This document shows, piece by piece, positions 52,120 through 61,464 of a DNA stretch of 64,000 nucleotides. The notes under the pieces were generated by a model, which had not been told where the DNA came from, did not search any database, and worked only from the letters and a program-made list of their open reading frames with translations. Source of the DNA: Hyphomonadaceae bacterium JAD_PAG50586_4. Its GTDB lineage: Bacteria > Pseudomonadota > Alphaproteobacteria > Caulobacterales > Aquidulcibacteraceae. The stretch's first letter is position 1; each line of letters starts with the position of its first letter. The stretch lies in NCBI GenBank assembly GCA_023242925.1, contig CP096134.1, positions 744,001 to 808,000 of the forward strand, in the 5' to 3' direction. Position numbers and translations under genes: made by a program.

Positions 52120-54277
52120 ATGAATTTGATTACCATCCGTCAGCCCGTGGACGAGCTGGACACCGTTTCGGCCCCTGAGCCGAAAGGCGGCGGGCAGGGC
52201 ATGTCCCTGATCAAATGGGTTCTGGCCTTTTTGGTACGTCGCTGGATGCTGATCGGCGCCATCGCGGGCGTGATCGCCTCGATCGCTTTCGTCGCTCAGA
52301 TGATGCAGCCGCCGAAATACGCGGCCTCGTCCATCCTCCTGATTAACCCAGGGCAAGACCGCGTTCTGTCTCAAGACCAGATGGTGACCGGCAACGATAT
52401 GCTGCCGGCTTCGGCCATTGTTGAATCGCACATCGAAGTGCTGACCTCGCCCATGATGATGGGACGCCTAGTGGATTCGTTGGGCCTGGCCACGCCGCCG
52501 GCGGGGACGGACACAGCGACCGATCCGCTCGAAATCGCGCAGCGTCGCCAGTCGGTGATCAATGCGGTGTCGGGCGCTATCCGCGTGCAGCGTCTGGGTT
52601 CGAGCTACACCGTTAGCATCACGTCTGAAACCGAGAGCCCGCAGCTTTCGGCCGACATGGCCAACAGCTTGGCGGAACTCTATCTCGCCTATCAGCTCGA
52701 AAGCCGCTTCCAAACGGCTGAGCGCGCCAATTCATGGCTGTCGCAGCGTCTCGCTGAATTGCGCGATGACGTGCAGCGCAAGGAAGAAGAGGCCGAACGC
52801 TATCGCGCGTCATCTGGTCTACTCTCGACCCAGGGCGTGTTGTTTACCGAACAACAGACCAGCGAGATCCAAGGTAGCATGCTGCAAGCACGCGCCGATC
52901 TGGCCGAGAAAGAAGCGCAATACCGTCAGTTGCAGCAAGTGATCCAAAGCGGCGGCAGCGTCGATACGATCGCCGGCGTGCTGAACTCGCAAGTGATTGC
53001 GCAATTGCGCGCGCGTGAAGCGGACATAGCGCGTCGTCAGGCCGACGCTGAATCGCGTTATGGTGAATTGCACCCGACGGTTCAGAACGTGCGCGCTGAG
53101 CGCGAGGACATCCGCAACCAGATCAACGCGGAGGCTCAACGGGTCGCCGCCGGCATGCGCAACGAAGTTGAAATCGCACGCGCCCGCGTCGCCACGATGC
53201 AGAGCAGCTTGGGTGATGTGCGTGGCCAACTCGCCGGCAATTCGGACGCGATGGTGCGTTTGCGCGAACTTGAGCGCGAAGCCGCGGCCGCGCGTACCGT
53301 TTATGAGAGTTTCCTGCAGCGTTTCCACGAGATCAGCGACCAAGGGAACATCCGCACGACGACGACGCAGCTTGTGTCGGCGGCGACAATCCCAACGCGC
53401 AAAAGCTCGCCGAGCCTGCGTTTGGCGCTGATGGTGTCGCTGGCGCTCGGCTTGGCGCTTGGCTTGGCCGTCGGCGTGCTGGCGGAAGCTTTGGACGAGG
53501 GGTTCCGCACCGCTGACGAAGTGGAACAGAAACTCGGCGTCGCTGTGTTATCGTCCGTGCCGAAACTGCGCCGCAAGGATCTGGCGTCGCTGCCGGAGAG
53601 TGCGCAGCACCCGCAGGTTATCTCGTCGAGCGTCAAATGTCGGCGTTCACCGAGAGCTTGCGCGTGGCGCGCACCTCGATCGTGTACGGGAACACCAACA
53701 CCAAGAACCAAGTTGTCGCAATCACATCGGCGTTGCCGAACGAAGGTAAAACCACGGTTGCGCTTTGTTTGGCGCGCGCCTCGGCTCTGTCGCAACAAAA
53801 AGTTCTCATCATCGATTGCGATTTGCGTCGTCGCTCGCTGAAGGAAGTGCTGCATTTCGAGCCGCAAGACGGCTTGCTGCAGGTCCTGAATAATGAGGCG
53901 GATTGGCGCAATGTCGTGTTCCTCGACGAGCCAAGCGGTATGCATGTTCTGCCGCTGCGCGAGTCTCGCTTCATTCCGGACGACGTCTTCGGTTCAAGCG
54001 AATTCGCCAATCTGATCGCGGAACTTCGCAACCATTACGACCTGATCCTGTTGGATTGCGCGCCGGTGCTGGCGGTCGCGGAAACGCGCGTTATCGCATC
54101 GCTCGCGGATTCAACGGTGATCGTCGCGCGTTGGGAAAAACACCGGTGCATGCGATCCGTGCGACGCTGCAACAATTGTCGACTACGCGTGACAACGTGC
54201 TCGGCATCATCCTGAACAACGTCGATACCCGCGTGCCGGGCTACGCGTATCACATGGGTTCGTACTACGAAGCGTGA
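52120..54277 (+). CDS. Wzc-like chain-length determinant/BY-kinase, two frameshifts (near 53608 and 54138)
   Basis: A bacterial tyrosine kinase/polysaccharide co-polymerase of about 718 residues when joined. N-terminal Wzz domain between two helices (LIGAIAGVIASIAFVAQMM and LRLALMVSLALGLALGLAVG), with coiled-coil LSQRLAELRDDVQRKEEEAE and GNVR-like region. The first break near 53608 leads into YLVERQMSAFTESLRVARTS; then the canonical P-loop SALPNEGKTTVAL, Walker A' VLIIDCDLRRRSLKEV and Walker B YDLILLDCAPVL. A second break in a run of five A (54136-54140) is needed to reach the C-terminus, whose tail YAYHMGSYYEA is the usual tyrosine cluster. It controls polymer length and export with Wza. Confidence 0.85.
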
Positions 54278-54319
54278 CGCGAAAATGTCGCGCTTGATCC
54301 ACAGTTTTCGGGCCAGCGG

Positions 54320-54338
54320 CGCGCGCAGAATGCGCGCG
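54320..54338. terminator. Possible hairpin after the Wzc-like gene
   Basis: A 7-base perfect stem (CGCGCGC / GCGCGCG) with a 5-base loop lies 43 bases after the Wzc-like stop. There is no T-run after it, so it is at best a weak or Rho-assisted terminator. Low confidence. Confidence 0.3.
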
Positions 54339-54539
54339 TCTCTGCTATCGAATGGCCGCGAAAACGAAAGCCGCGCTTCAGGCTGTGGCGAATTTAGCGA
54401 GCCACACGAAAATCTCGAAAAACAGGCCTCCAGACACAATTGTTGGCTTGCAATCCGACCAAAGATTTCGTTGTGGTAATGGAAATCCGCTCGGCGTGTC
54501 TCAGAAGCGATGACAAGTCTGCTGCGGTGGGGAATTCGG

Positions 54540-55289
54540 ATGCTGGATAAAGTGAGCGCAGGCGTGGGGACGCCCAGTCGGCAGCGGAATGCTGTTCGCG
54601 TGATCGCCGACGTCGTCAACGAAACCGACGCGATGGCGAGCGCGGTGATCATCGAAACCGATCCGCAAGTGTGGCGTCGCCGCTCGCGTCTGGCGCGCAC
54701 CGAGCCTGTCGGCGGCGCGCTGAAGCGCGGGTTCGATATCTGCGCCGCAGGTGTAGGCCTCATTATCCTTGCGCCTCTGCTGGCCGTGATCTGGTTGATG
54801 GTGCGCATGGAGCGCAATGGCGCTCTGGCGGTGTTCAAGCAACAGCGCGGCGGGTTCGACGGCAAGCCGTTCCAAATCTACAAGTTCCGCACAATGGTCT
54901 GCGCCGAGAACGGCAAGGACGTGAACGACGATCGGATCACGCCGCTGGGCCGGTTCCTGCGCCGCATGAGCTGGGATGAGCTGCCGCAACTTTTCAACGT
55001 GCTTAAGGGCGATATGTCGATCGTCGGCCCACGCCCGCATGCGCTTGAGCACGATCGTTCGTTTGCCGAAATCGACGCTACCTATCCGCAGCGCTTCGCC
55101 GCCCGCCCGGGCATTACCGGTCTGGCGCAAGTGTCCGGTTGCCGTGGCCCGACGGAGACGGACGAAAAGGTTGTCGCCCGCACCGGCTACGATGTCGAAT
55201 ACACCCGCACCTGGTCGCTCTGGGCGGACATCAAGATCCTCGGCCGCACCATGCTGCTGGTGGTGAAGCGCGACCCGGGAGCGATCTGA
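54540..55289 (+). CDS. Undecaprenyl-phosphate sugar phosphotransferase (initiating glycosyltransferase)
   Basis: A polyprenol-phosphate hexose-1-phosphate transferase of the WcaJ/PssA type. A single membrane helix (FDICAAGVGLIILAPLLAVI) precedes the catalytic domain with the motifs FQIYKFRTMV, DELPQLFNVLKGDMSIVGPR and FAARPGITGLAQVSG. It starts each repeat unit by moving a sugar phosphate from an NDP-sugar to the lipid carrier. An upstream ATG at 54510 adds ten residues; the ATG at 54540 has the better ribosome site. It is 260 bases after the Wzc-like gene, likely with its own promoter. Confidence 0.9.
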   Translation: MLDKVSAGVGTPSRQRNAVRVIADVVNETDAMASAVIIETDPQVWRRRSRLARTEPVGGALKRGFDICAAGVGLIILAPLLAVIWLMVRMERNGALAVFKQQRGGFDGKPFQIYKFRTMVCAENGKDVNDDRITPLGRFLRRMSWDELPQLFNVLKGDMSIVGPRPHALEHDRSFAEIDATYPQRFAARPGITGLAQVSGCRGPTETDEKVVARTGYDVEYTRTWSLWADIKILGRTMLLVVKRDPGAI

Positions 55290-55332
55290 CCTCAACGTTT
55301 GTCACTGCCCCGGTCCTTGCATAAGCAGGAGC

Positions 55333-56105
55333 ATGGGCTTTTTCGGGATGTTTGAGCGCGCCAAACCCGCGCTGTTCCCTGACGGACGCGTGGGGTTCGC
55401 CGTAGGCGATATCCACGGGCGCGCCGACTTGCTCGCCAAATTGCTCAATTTGTTTGAGGCGCGCGCCGAGCAGGAGGTGCGCGAGGGGGAGCGCCGGTTC
55501 TGGTCTTCCTGGGCGATTACGTGGATCGCGGAGCCGATAGCGCCCGCGTGCTCGACCTGCTGATCAGCCGCCGGCCGCACACTTATGAGCGCCATTACCT
55601 TCGGGGTAATCACGAGCAGGCGATGCTCGCCTTTATGGAAGCGCCACTTTCCAATCGGGGGTGGCTCATCCATGGCGGCACCGACACGCTGCAATCCTAT
55701 GGAATCGCACCGCCGTCGCCAATGCATGCGACGGCTGACGAATGCGAGGCGGCCGCGGCTGCTTTAAGAGCCGCGCTGCCGCCCGAGCATCTCAGCTTCT
55801 TACAAGGGCTTGAACGCTACGCCGAATTTGGCGGCTACGCGTTCGTCCATGCCGGGGTGAAGGCTGGGCGGTCGTTGGCGAAGCAAAAGGACGGCGATCT
55901 GCTTTGGATCCGCGAGCGCTTCCTCAACAGCAAACGCCGCTTCTCGCACCGCGTCGTCCATGGGCATACGCCGGCCGACGCGCCTTTCGCCGACGAACGC
56001 CGCGTCGGAATCGACACCGGCGCCTACGCGACAGGCGTGCTCACGGCCGCCCGGCTGGAAGGCGAGGCTGTTGATTTCCTTTCCGTGACCGATCGGTCGC
56101 GCTGA
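55333..56105 (+). CDS. PP2A-like metallophosphatase, frameshifted near 55494
   Basis: A serine/threonine-phosphatase-type metallophosphoesterase of about 257 residues. The N-terminal GFAVGDIHGRADLLAKLLNL is in one frame; one C is missing near 55494, after which VLVFLGDYVDRGADSARVLD continues in the next. All metal-site motifs are present when joined: GDIHG, GDYVDRG, GNHEQ, FVHAGV and VHGHT. It may dephosphorylate BY-kinase targets, or be diadenosine-polyphosphate hydrolase-like; the exact substrate is uncertain. It follows the sugar phosphotransferase by 43 bases. Confidence 0.82.
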
Positions 56106-56188
56106 TTTGCGCAGGGGCGGGCCTATTGTGACCGCCTGCGGCGCGGTTTACACCCGCCGGTCGAAGGTTCTGCGAGGAGACACTGGAA

Positions 56189-56494
56189 ATGGCGGCAGGC
56201 GGCCACGCGCGCGGTGAGATGGACATCCACGACCAGCGCGACACGTTTCATGGCTTTTTGATCGCATCGATCTGGGGCTGCGGCTTGATTGCGCAATCGG
56301 TCGCGTTGCTGACGCTGGCTTTTGCGATGGGACTTGGCTGGTGGCCGGGCCTATTTGCGTCAGTCGCGATCGGCGTCGCTGTGGGGCTCTTCTTCCGGAT
56401 GTCGGGCGTCTATTGGGCGGTGCAAATCGCGCTCTTAGTCGTTCTTGGTGTTGGTGGTCTCGTCGTGCCGGCGCTCGCCGGCTTGATGGGCTGA
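56189..56494 (+). CDS. aa3-type cytochrome c oxidase subunit IV
   Basis: A 101-residue protein with the short cytoplasmic head GEMDIHDQRDTFHGF typical of the small subunit IV of bacterial aa3 oxidases, followed by three hydrophobic segments (the usual family has one or more helices). It is an accessory structural subunit at the inner membrane. The rest of the oxidase genes are not in the window. It is followed after 4 bases by pntAA, so it shares its transcript; this arrangement is common in Alphaproteobacteria. Confidence 0.8.
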   Translation: MAAGGHARGEMDIHDQRDTFHGFLIASIWGCGLIAQSVALLTLAFAMGLGWWPGLFASVAIGVAVGLFFRMSGVYWAVQIALLVVLGVGGLVVPALAGLMG

Positions 56495-56498
56495 TCCG

Positions 56499-57635
56499 TT
56501 GAAGATCACCTTTCTCAAGGAAAGCGCGACCGGAGAAACGCGCGTCGCCGCCTCGCCGGAAACGGTGAAGAAGATCATCGGGCTGGGCCACAGCGTGACG
56601 GTGCAAACCGGCGCAGGTGTCGCCGCCAGCGTGCCGGACGATCAATTCAAAGCCGCTGGCGCGGAGATTTCGCCTGATGGCGGCATTGGCAGCGCAGACC
56701 TTGTCGTGAAAGTGCGGCGTCCGACGGATTCTGAGATCGGCGCGATGAAGGCGGGCGCCGGCTTCGTCTCGCTGCTTGAGCCTTACGGTGACCGCGGCGT
56801 GGTCGAAGCTTTGGCGAAGGCCAAGATCGACGCGCTGGCGATGGAATTCATCCCGCGCATCAGCCGCGCGCAATCGATGGACGTGCTGAGTTCGCAAGCG
56901 AACCTCGCCGGCTATCGCGCCATGATCGAAGGCGCCGCACTCTACGGCCGCGCCATGCCGATGATGATGACGGCCGCTGGGACAGTGGCTGCGGCGAAGA
57001 CGTTTATCATGGGCGTCGGCGTTGCCGGCCTGCAGGCGATCGCGACCGCGCGCCGTTTGGGCGGTGTCGTGAGCGCCACCGACGTGCGCCCGGCGACGAA
57101 AGAACAAGTCGCCTCGCTCGGCGCAAAATTCGTCGCGGTTGAAGACGAAGAGTTCAAACAGGCCGAAACCGCTGCGGGTTACGCGAAGGCGATGAGCCCG
57201 GAATATCAAGCCAAGCAAGCGGAACTCGTCGCCCAGCACATCGCCAAGCAAGACATCGTTATCACGACGGCGCTGATCCCGGGCCGCCCGGCGCCGGTGC
57301 TCGTCACCGAAGCAATGGCGAAATCGATGCGTCCGGGTTCGGTGATTATCGATCTTGCCGTCGCGCAGGGCGGCAATTGCCCGCTCTCGAAGCCAGATGA
57401 ACTCGTTGAAGTGAACGGCGTGAAGATCATGGGCTTCACCAATCTGCCGGCGCGTTTGCCGGCGGATTCCTCGGCGCTTTACGCGAAGAACTTCCTCGCG
57501 CTGCTGCCGCTGCTCGCCGACAAAGAGAGTAAGGCGTTTTCGCCGGCTTGGGACGACGAGATCATCAAGGGCGCCGTGTTGTCGAAGGGCGGCGCGCTGA
57601 TCCATCCGCACTTCGCGCCTGCGAGCGCGGCATGA
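56499..57635 (+). CDS. pntAA: NAD(P)+ transhydrogenase subunit alpha part 1 (NAD-binding)
   Basis: The soluble NAD(H)-binding part of the proton-pumping transhydrogenase, 378 residues, starting with TTG at 56499. Sequence is typical: ITFLKESATGETRVAASPET, then VGVAGLQAIATARRLGGVVS (nucleotide loop), VVITTALIPGRPAPVLVTEA and GSVIIDLAVAQGGNCPLSKP. It interacts with PntAB and PntB to reduce NADP+ with NADH, driven by proton flow. The next gene overlaps it by 4 bases, but pntAB lies about 730 bases later and pntB about 2.4 kb later. Confidence 0.94.
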   Translation: MKITFLKESATGETRVAASPETVKKIIGLGHSVTVQTGAGVAASVPDDQFKAAGAEISPDGGIGSADLVVKVRRPTDSEIGAMKAGAGFVSLLEPYGDRGVVEALAKAKIDALAMEFIPRISRAQSMDVLSSQANLAGYRAMIEGAALYGRAMPMMMTAAGTVAAAKTFIMGVGVAGLQAIATARRLGGVVSATDVRPATKEQVASLGAKFVAVEDEEFKQAETAAGYAKAMSPEYQAKQAELVAQHIAKQDIVITTALIPGRPAPVLVTEAMAKSMRPGSVIIDLAVAQGGNCPLSKPDELVEVNGVKIMGFTNLPARLPADSSALYAKNFLALLPLLADKESKAFSPAWDDEIIKGAVLSKGGALIHPHFAPASAA

Positions 57636-57982
57636 ACGACGCCGAGTTCGCGGAGCGCTACTATGCGGCCTGGAACGCGCGCGATCTCGAAGCCATCCTG
57701 GCGCTCTACGCCGAGGATATCGAATTCTCTTCGCCTTACATCGCCGCCCTCGGCTTTTCGCCGGACGGCGTGATCCACGGCAAGCCGATGTTGCGCGCCT
57801 ATGTCGAGCGTGCGCTTGATCGTGCGCCAGCGCTGACGTTCACGCCGGAAGGGCTGATGATCGGCGCGCGTGGGCACACGCTCTTCTATCGCAATCACCG
57901 CGGAGAACGCGCGGCGGAAACCCATGAAATGGACTTGCTCGGCTTGGTGATCCGCGCCGACGCCACTTACGAAACCGCATAA
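57632..57982 (+). CDS. SnoaL/NTF2-like protein inserted in the pnt operon
   Basis: A 116-residue NTF2-fold protein from ATG 57632 (MNDAEFAERYYAAWNARDLE), with the family pattern LALYAEDIEFSSPYIAALGF and the C-terminal strands TLFYRNHRGERAAETHEMDL. Such domains act as small isomerases, hydrolases or binding proteins; no specific activity can be read. Its start overlaps the pntAA stop by 4 bases. Confidence 0.8.
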   Translation: MNDAEFAERYYAAWNARDLEAILALYAEDIEFSSPYIAALGFSPDGVIHGKPMLRAYVERALDRAPALTFTPEGLMIGARGHTLFYRNHRGERAAETHEMDLLGLVIRADATYETA

Positions 57983-58005
57983 CAATAATAGCAGGAGGAA
58001 GCGCC

Positions 58006-58359
58006 ATGGCCGGCAACGGACGCAAGCTCGCTCTCGCGGCTGTGTTGGGCGCTTTGATGTGCGCAAGCCCCGTGAAAGCGCAAGATGGCGCGGCGAGCTT
58101 CGCGCAGGATTTGACGAATTGCGCTGGTGCGGTCGCCGCGCATGCCGGCATTGACGTGCTCGCCTATCCGAGCGGCGCGAGCGGTGAATGGGCCGATGTG
58201 CTTGGCGACATTATCGCGGCGATGAATCGAGAAGAAGGCGTGCAGGGCATGACAGGTCGCTATGCGGCCAGTGCTGCGCGCGTTCATTGGGTTGAGCAAC
58301 CGCGCGATGCGCGCGAGGCCGCGGCGAACGAATGTCGCGTGCGGTTTGGGAGAGGGTGA
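58006..58359 (+). CDS. Hypothetical secreted protein in the pnt operon
   Basis: A 117-residue protein with a Sec signal peptide (LALAAVLGALMCASPVKA, cleavage before QDG). The mature part is helical with a Cys in LTNCAGAVAAHAGID and one near the end (ANECRVRF), likely a disulfide. It starts 23 bases after the NTF2-like gene with an AGGAGG ribosome site and ends 2 bases before pntAB. Family unknown. Confidence 0.65.
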   Translation: MAGNGRKLALAAVLGALMCASPVKAQDGAASFAQDLTNCAGAVAAHAGIDVLAYPSGASGEWADVLGDIIAAMNREEGVQGMTGRYAASAARVHWVEQPRDAREAAANECRVRFGRG

Positions 58360-58361
58360 GC

Positions 58362-58664
58362 ATGGTCGATCCGTTTGTTTTCTATCTGGCCATTTTCGTG
58401 CTGGCGATATTCGTCGGCTATTACGTCGTGTGGTCGGTGACGCCGGCGCTGCACACGCCGCTGATGGCCGTCACTAACGCGATTTCGTCGGTGATCATCG
58501 TCGGCGCGCTGATCGCGGCGGCTGCAAGCGCGCAAGCTGACGGCGGCTGGATCGCCAAAGGCGCGGGCGGCCTGGCGGCAGCACTCGCCGCGGTGAACAT
58601 CTTCGGCGGCTTCCTTGTCACCCAGCGCATGCTGGCGATGTATAAGAAGAAGGAAAAGAAGTGA
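58362..58664 (+). CDS. pntAB: NAD(P)+ transhydrogenase subunit alpha part 2 (membrane)
   Basis: A 100-residue membrane subunit with three helices (FVFYLAIFVLAIFVGYYVVW; LMAVTNAISSVIIVGALIAA; GLAAALAAVNIFGGFLVTQR) and the family sequence TPALHTPLMAVTNAIS. It forms part of the proton channel with PntB. Start ATG 58362 is chosen; an in-frame start at 58332 lies inside the preceding gene. The stop overlaps the next gene by one base. Confidence 0.92.
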   Translation: MVDPFVFYLAIFVLAIFVGYYVVWSVTPALHTPLMAVTNAISSVIIVGALIAAAASAQADGGWIAKGAGGLAAALAAVNIFGGFLVTQRMLAMYKKKEKK

Positions 58665-59438
58665 TGCGCCGACCGGCGCTCGCACGAACTCTTGCCATCG
58701 CGCCGACGCTTTGCGCTGCCGTGACGGCGTTGCTTATTGCGTTTGCGCCGGCAGCGAACGCGCAGCGTGTGCTGACGCGCGAAGCGGGCTCCGTGCGTAT
58801 GATCTATGCGCCGTGGGAGGGCGCGCTGGAGCCGCGCATCGTGCGTGCCGGTGACGAGGCGTGGGCGGAGACGCTGATCATCGACGACGCCGTGCGGCTA
58901 GAGAGGGACGTGCCTGCGCGTGTGCGGCCAGGCGCGCTCGCGGCGCAATCGGGAACAGTGCTCTACGGCTATCAGCTGCTGCGCGGCGCCGCCTATTGCG
59001 TGCCGTTTGATCTTTCTACCGATCATGTGCGCTCAGTGCAGTGTTTTCGCGATTTCAACGACGACAGCATTTTCGACGGTACTTATGTCGCCGAGATCCT
59101 ACAATCGCGACGCTCGTGCGTTCCCGCGGCATGTCTATGCGCTGATCGGTCAGCGCGGCGCTATCAATTACACGCGTCTAGACGTGAGCGAGGCGCCGCG
59201 CTTTCCCGCGCGCGTGGTGTTCGTCCGCATGAGCGACGGCGCACCGCGCTTGCGGTTGGAAACTGATCGAGACATTGGCTCGCTGGAACAAGATTGCCGT
59301 ATTGTGGAGGCGGAAGTCTGCGATTGGGCGGGGGCGGTGTTTCGCTTCAAGCCGCAGGAAGACGGCGCCGTCGAAATTCAACGCGTGCACGTCAGCGCGG
59401 AGCGCGCCTTCTCCATCACGATGAGGGATGCGCGATGA
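58664..59438 (+). CDS. Hypothetical exported protein, frameshifted near 59099
   Basis: A protein of about 258 residues with a signal peptide (TLCAAVTALLIAFAPAANA). The first frame runs through RVLTREAGSVRMIYAPWEGA, YCVPFDLSTDHVRSVQCFRD and FNDDSIFDGTYVAEIL; the sequence then continues in another frame as YNRDARAFPRHVYALIGQRG to the stop at 59438. The phase change near 59099 is +1 or -2. Conserved Cys residues and a beta-rich pattern suggest an extracytoplasmic domain. Family unknown. Confidence 0.62.
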
Positions 59439-60061
59439 ATTCCGCCGATTGGCGCGCGCTGCTTGAAGCTTACCTCGACGGGCGTCTGTCAGCCGAGGCG
59501 TTCATGCGTCGCTTCGTCGATGCTTGGCGCGCCGCCGATGGCCGTGTGCCGGGCGCGATTGCTGGCATGCAGGCGACGGTAGAGGCCTTTGAGGCTGAAG
59601 TCGCCGACGTGCGCGAAGAGGGCGTGATCAGCGAAGACGAACTCCGTCAAGCCGCGCAGCGTGCGCTCTACAATCTCGCTGACGAGCCGACGATTGCGCC
59701 GCAAACCTTCGATCGCACCCGCGCGCGTGAAGAGATGCGGCGCATGCAAATCCAGGTGCGCGGTTGCGCTGGGATTGGCTGCCTGATCGCGCTTGTTTGG
59801 GTGGCGCTCTGCATCCTGCAGATCACCTTCGTGAGCGATTGGATTCAACACAGCTTCGGCTGGAGCGCATGGCCCTCGGCGGTGGTCGGCTTCTTCCTCG
59901 CTTTCGTGCCGATCGTAGGCAATCTATTGGCGTTCCTCGCCGCAACTGAATTGCGCGACTGGCCGACATGGCTGGCCGCTGTCGTTTTCTTCGCCGCGCC
60001 TGCGGCGACATTACTTTCCGGCTGGACGCGTTGGCGCCGGCAGGGACCACCCAGGGGCTGA
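59435..60061 (+). CDS. Hypothetical membrane protein in the pnt operon
   Basis: A 208-residue protein. The N-terminal 110 residues are soluble and helical (SADWRALLEAYLDGRLSAEA; EEGVISEDELRQAAQRALYN), followed by three predicted helices (IGCLIALVWVALCILQITFV; AVVGFFLAFVPIVGNLLAFL; LAAVVFFAAPAATLL). It overlaps the preceding gene by 4 bases and ends one base before the pntB start. No recognised family. Confidence 0.65.
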   Translation: MNSADWRALLEAYLDGRLSAEAFMRRFVDAWRAADGRVPGAIAGMQATVEAFEAEVADVREEGVISEDELRQAAQRALYNLADEPTIAPQTFDRTRAREEMRRMQIQVRGCAGIGCLIALVWVALCILQITFVSDWIQHSFGWSAWPSAVVGFFLAFVPIVGNLLAFLAATELRDWPTWLAAVVFFAAPAATLLSGWTRWRRQGPPRG

Positions 60062-60062
60062 C

Positions 60063-61463
60063 ATGAACGCTGATCTCGCCGCACTTTTGTATCTCGTCTC
60101 AGGGGTGCTTTTCATTCTCGCGCTGCGTGGACTTTCGAGCCCGGAGACCAGCCGTCAGGGTAATAATTTCGGCATGCTCGGCATGGGCATCGCTATCGTC
60201 ACGACGTTGCTGCTGGTCGATCTCGACACCACGACGATGCTGATTATCGGCGGCGCCATCCTGATTGGCGGCGGCATCGGCGCGGTGATTGCGCGCTCGA
60301 TCAAGATGACGGAGATGCCGCAACTCGTGGCGGCGTTCCACTCGCTCGTCGGCTTAGCCGCCGTTGCGGTTGCTGCGGCGGCGTATTATGCGCCTGACAG
60401 CTTCGGCATTTCCGAAGGCGCGCACATCCATATGCAATCGCTGATCGAGCTTTCGCTCGGCACGGCCATTGGCGCTGTTACATTCACGGGCTCGGTGATC
60501 GCGTTCGCGAAGCTCAACGGCAATATGAGCGGCGCGCCGATCATGTTGCCCGCGCGTCATCTCATCAACATCGCGCTGGCGCTCGCCATCGTCGCGATCA
60601 TCGTGCTGATGGTGCAGGCGGGCGGCACGGTGGAATGGCATTATTGGGCGCTCGTCGGTCTCTCGCTGCTGATCGGCATTCTGCTCATCATCCCGATCGG
60701 CGGCGCGGACATGCCGGTCGTCGTCTCGATGCTGAACTCGTACTCGGGTTGGGCGGCCGCCGCTCTTGGCTTCACGCTGGAGAACGTCGCGCTGATCATC
60801 ACGGGCGCGCTCGTCGGCTCCTCGGGCGCGATCCTCAGCTACATTATGTGCAAAGGCATGAATCGCAGCTTCATCAGCGTCATCCTTGGCGGCTTCGGTA
60901 CGGCCGATGGCGGGCCGGCGGCTGGCCATGTCGAAACGCGCCCGGTAAAGCAGGGCAGCGCCGACGATGCGGCTTTCATCATGAAGAATGCCAGCAAGGT
61001 GATCATCGTGCCGGGCTACGGCATGGCCGTCGCGCAAGCGCAGCACAGCGTGCGTGAATTGGCTGATATGCTGAAGAAGGAAGGCGTGGAGGTGAAGTAC
61101 GCCATTCACCCCGTCGCTGGCCGTATGCCGGGCCACATGAACGTGCTGCTGGCCGAAGCCAACGTGCCATACGATGAAGTGTTCGAACTCGAAGACATCA
61201 ACAACGAGTTCAGCCAAGCCGACGTCGCCTACGTCATCGGCGCCAATGACGTCACCAACCCCTCAGCGAAGACCGATCCGAAATCGCCGATCTTCGGCAT
61301 GCCGATCCTGGACGTTGAAAAGGCTAAGACCGTGCTCTTCATCAAGCGCGGCATGGGCTCAGGCTATGCCGGCGTCGAGAACGAACTCTTCTTCCGCGAC
61401 AACACGATGATGCTGTTCGGCGATGCGAAAAAGATGACGGACGAGATCGTGAAGGGGCTGTAG
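60063..61463 (+). CDS. pntB: NAD(P)+ transhydrogenase subunit beta
   Basis: The 466-residue NADP-binding and membrane subunit. Nine or so helices in the first 270 residues, with the family segments TMLIIGGAILIGGGIGAVIA and MPVVVSMLNSYSGWAAAALG, then the soluble dIII domain with VIIVPGYGMAVAQAQHSVRE (NADP loop) and HPVAGRMPGHMNVLLAEANV. It completes the transhydrogenase with pntAA and pntAB. The gene is intact. Confidence 0.95.
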   Translation: MNADLAALLYLVSGVLFILALRGLSSPETSRQGNNFGMLGMGIAIVTTLLLVDLDTTTMLIIGGAILIGGGIGAVIARSIKMTEMPQLVAAFHSLVGLAAVAVAAAAYYAPDSFGISEGAHIHMQSLIELSLGTAIGAVTFTGSVIAFAKLNGNMSGAPIMLPARHLINIALALAIVAIIVLMVQAGGTVEWHYWALVGLSLLIGILLIIPIGGADMPVVVSMLNSYSGWAAAALGFTLENVALIITGALVGSSGAILSYIMCKGMNRSFISVILGGFGTADGGPAAGHVETRPVKQGSADDAAFIMKNASKVIIVPGYGMAVAQAQHSVRELADMLKKEGVEVKYAIHPVAGRMPGHMNVLLAEANVPYDEVFELEDINNEFSQADVAYVIGANDVTNPSAKTDPKSPIFGMPILDVEKAKTVLFIKRGMGSGYAGVENELFFRDNTMMLFGDAKKMTDEIVKGL

Positions 61464-61464
61464 C

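Noticed and set aside
15622..55289. Idea that the locus is a Caulobacter-type holdfast cluster
   Set aside because: The CpsD-like and Wza-like genes fit, but no hfa anchor genes or clear hfsG/hfsH genes were seen, so the label is not supported.
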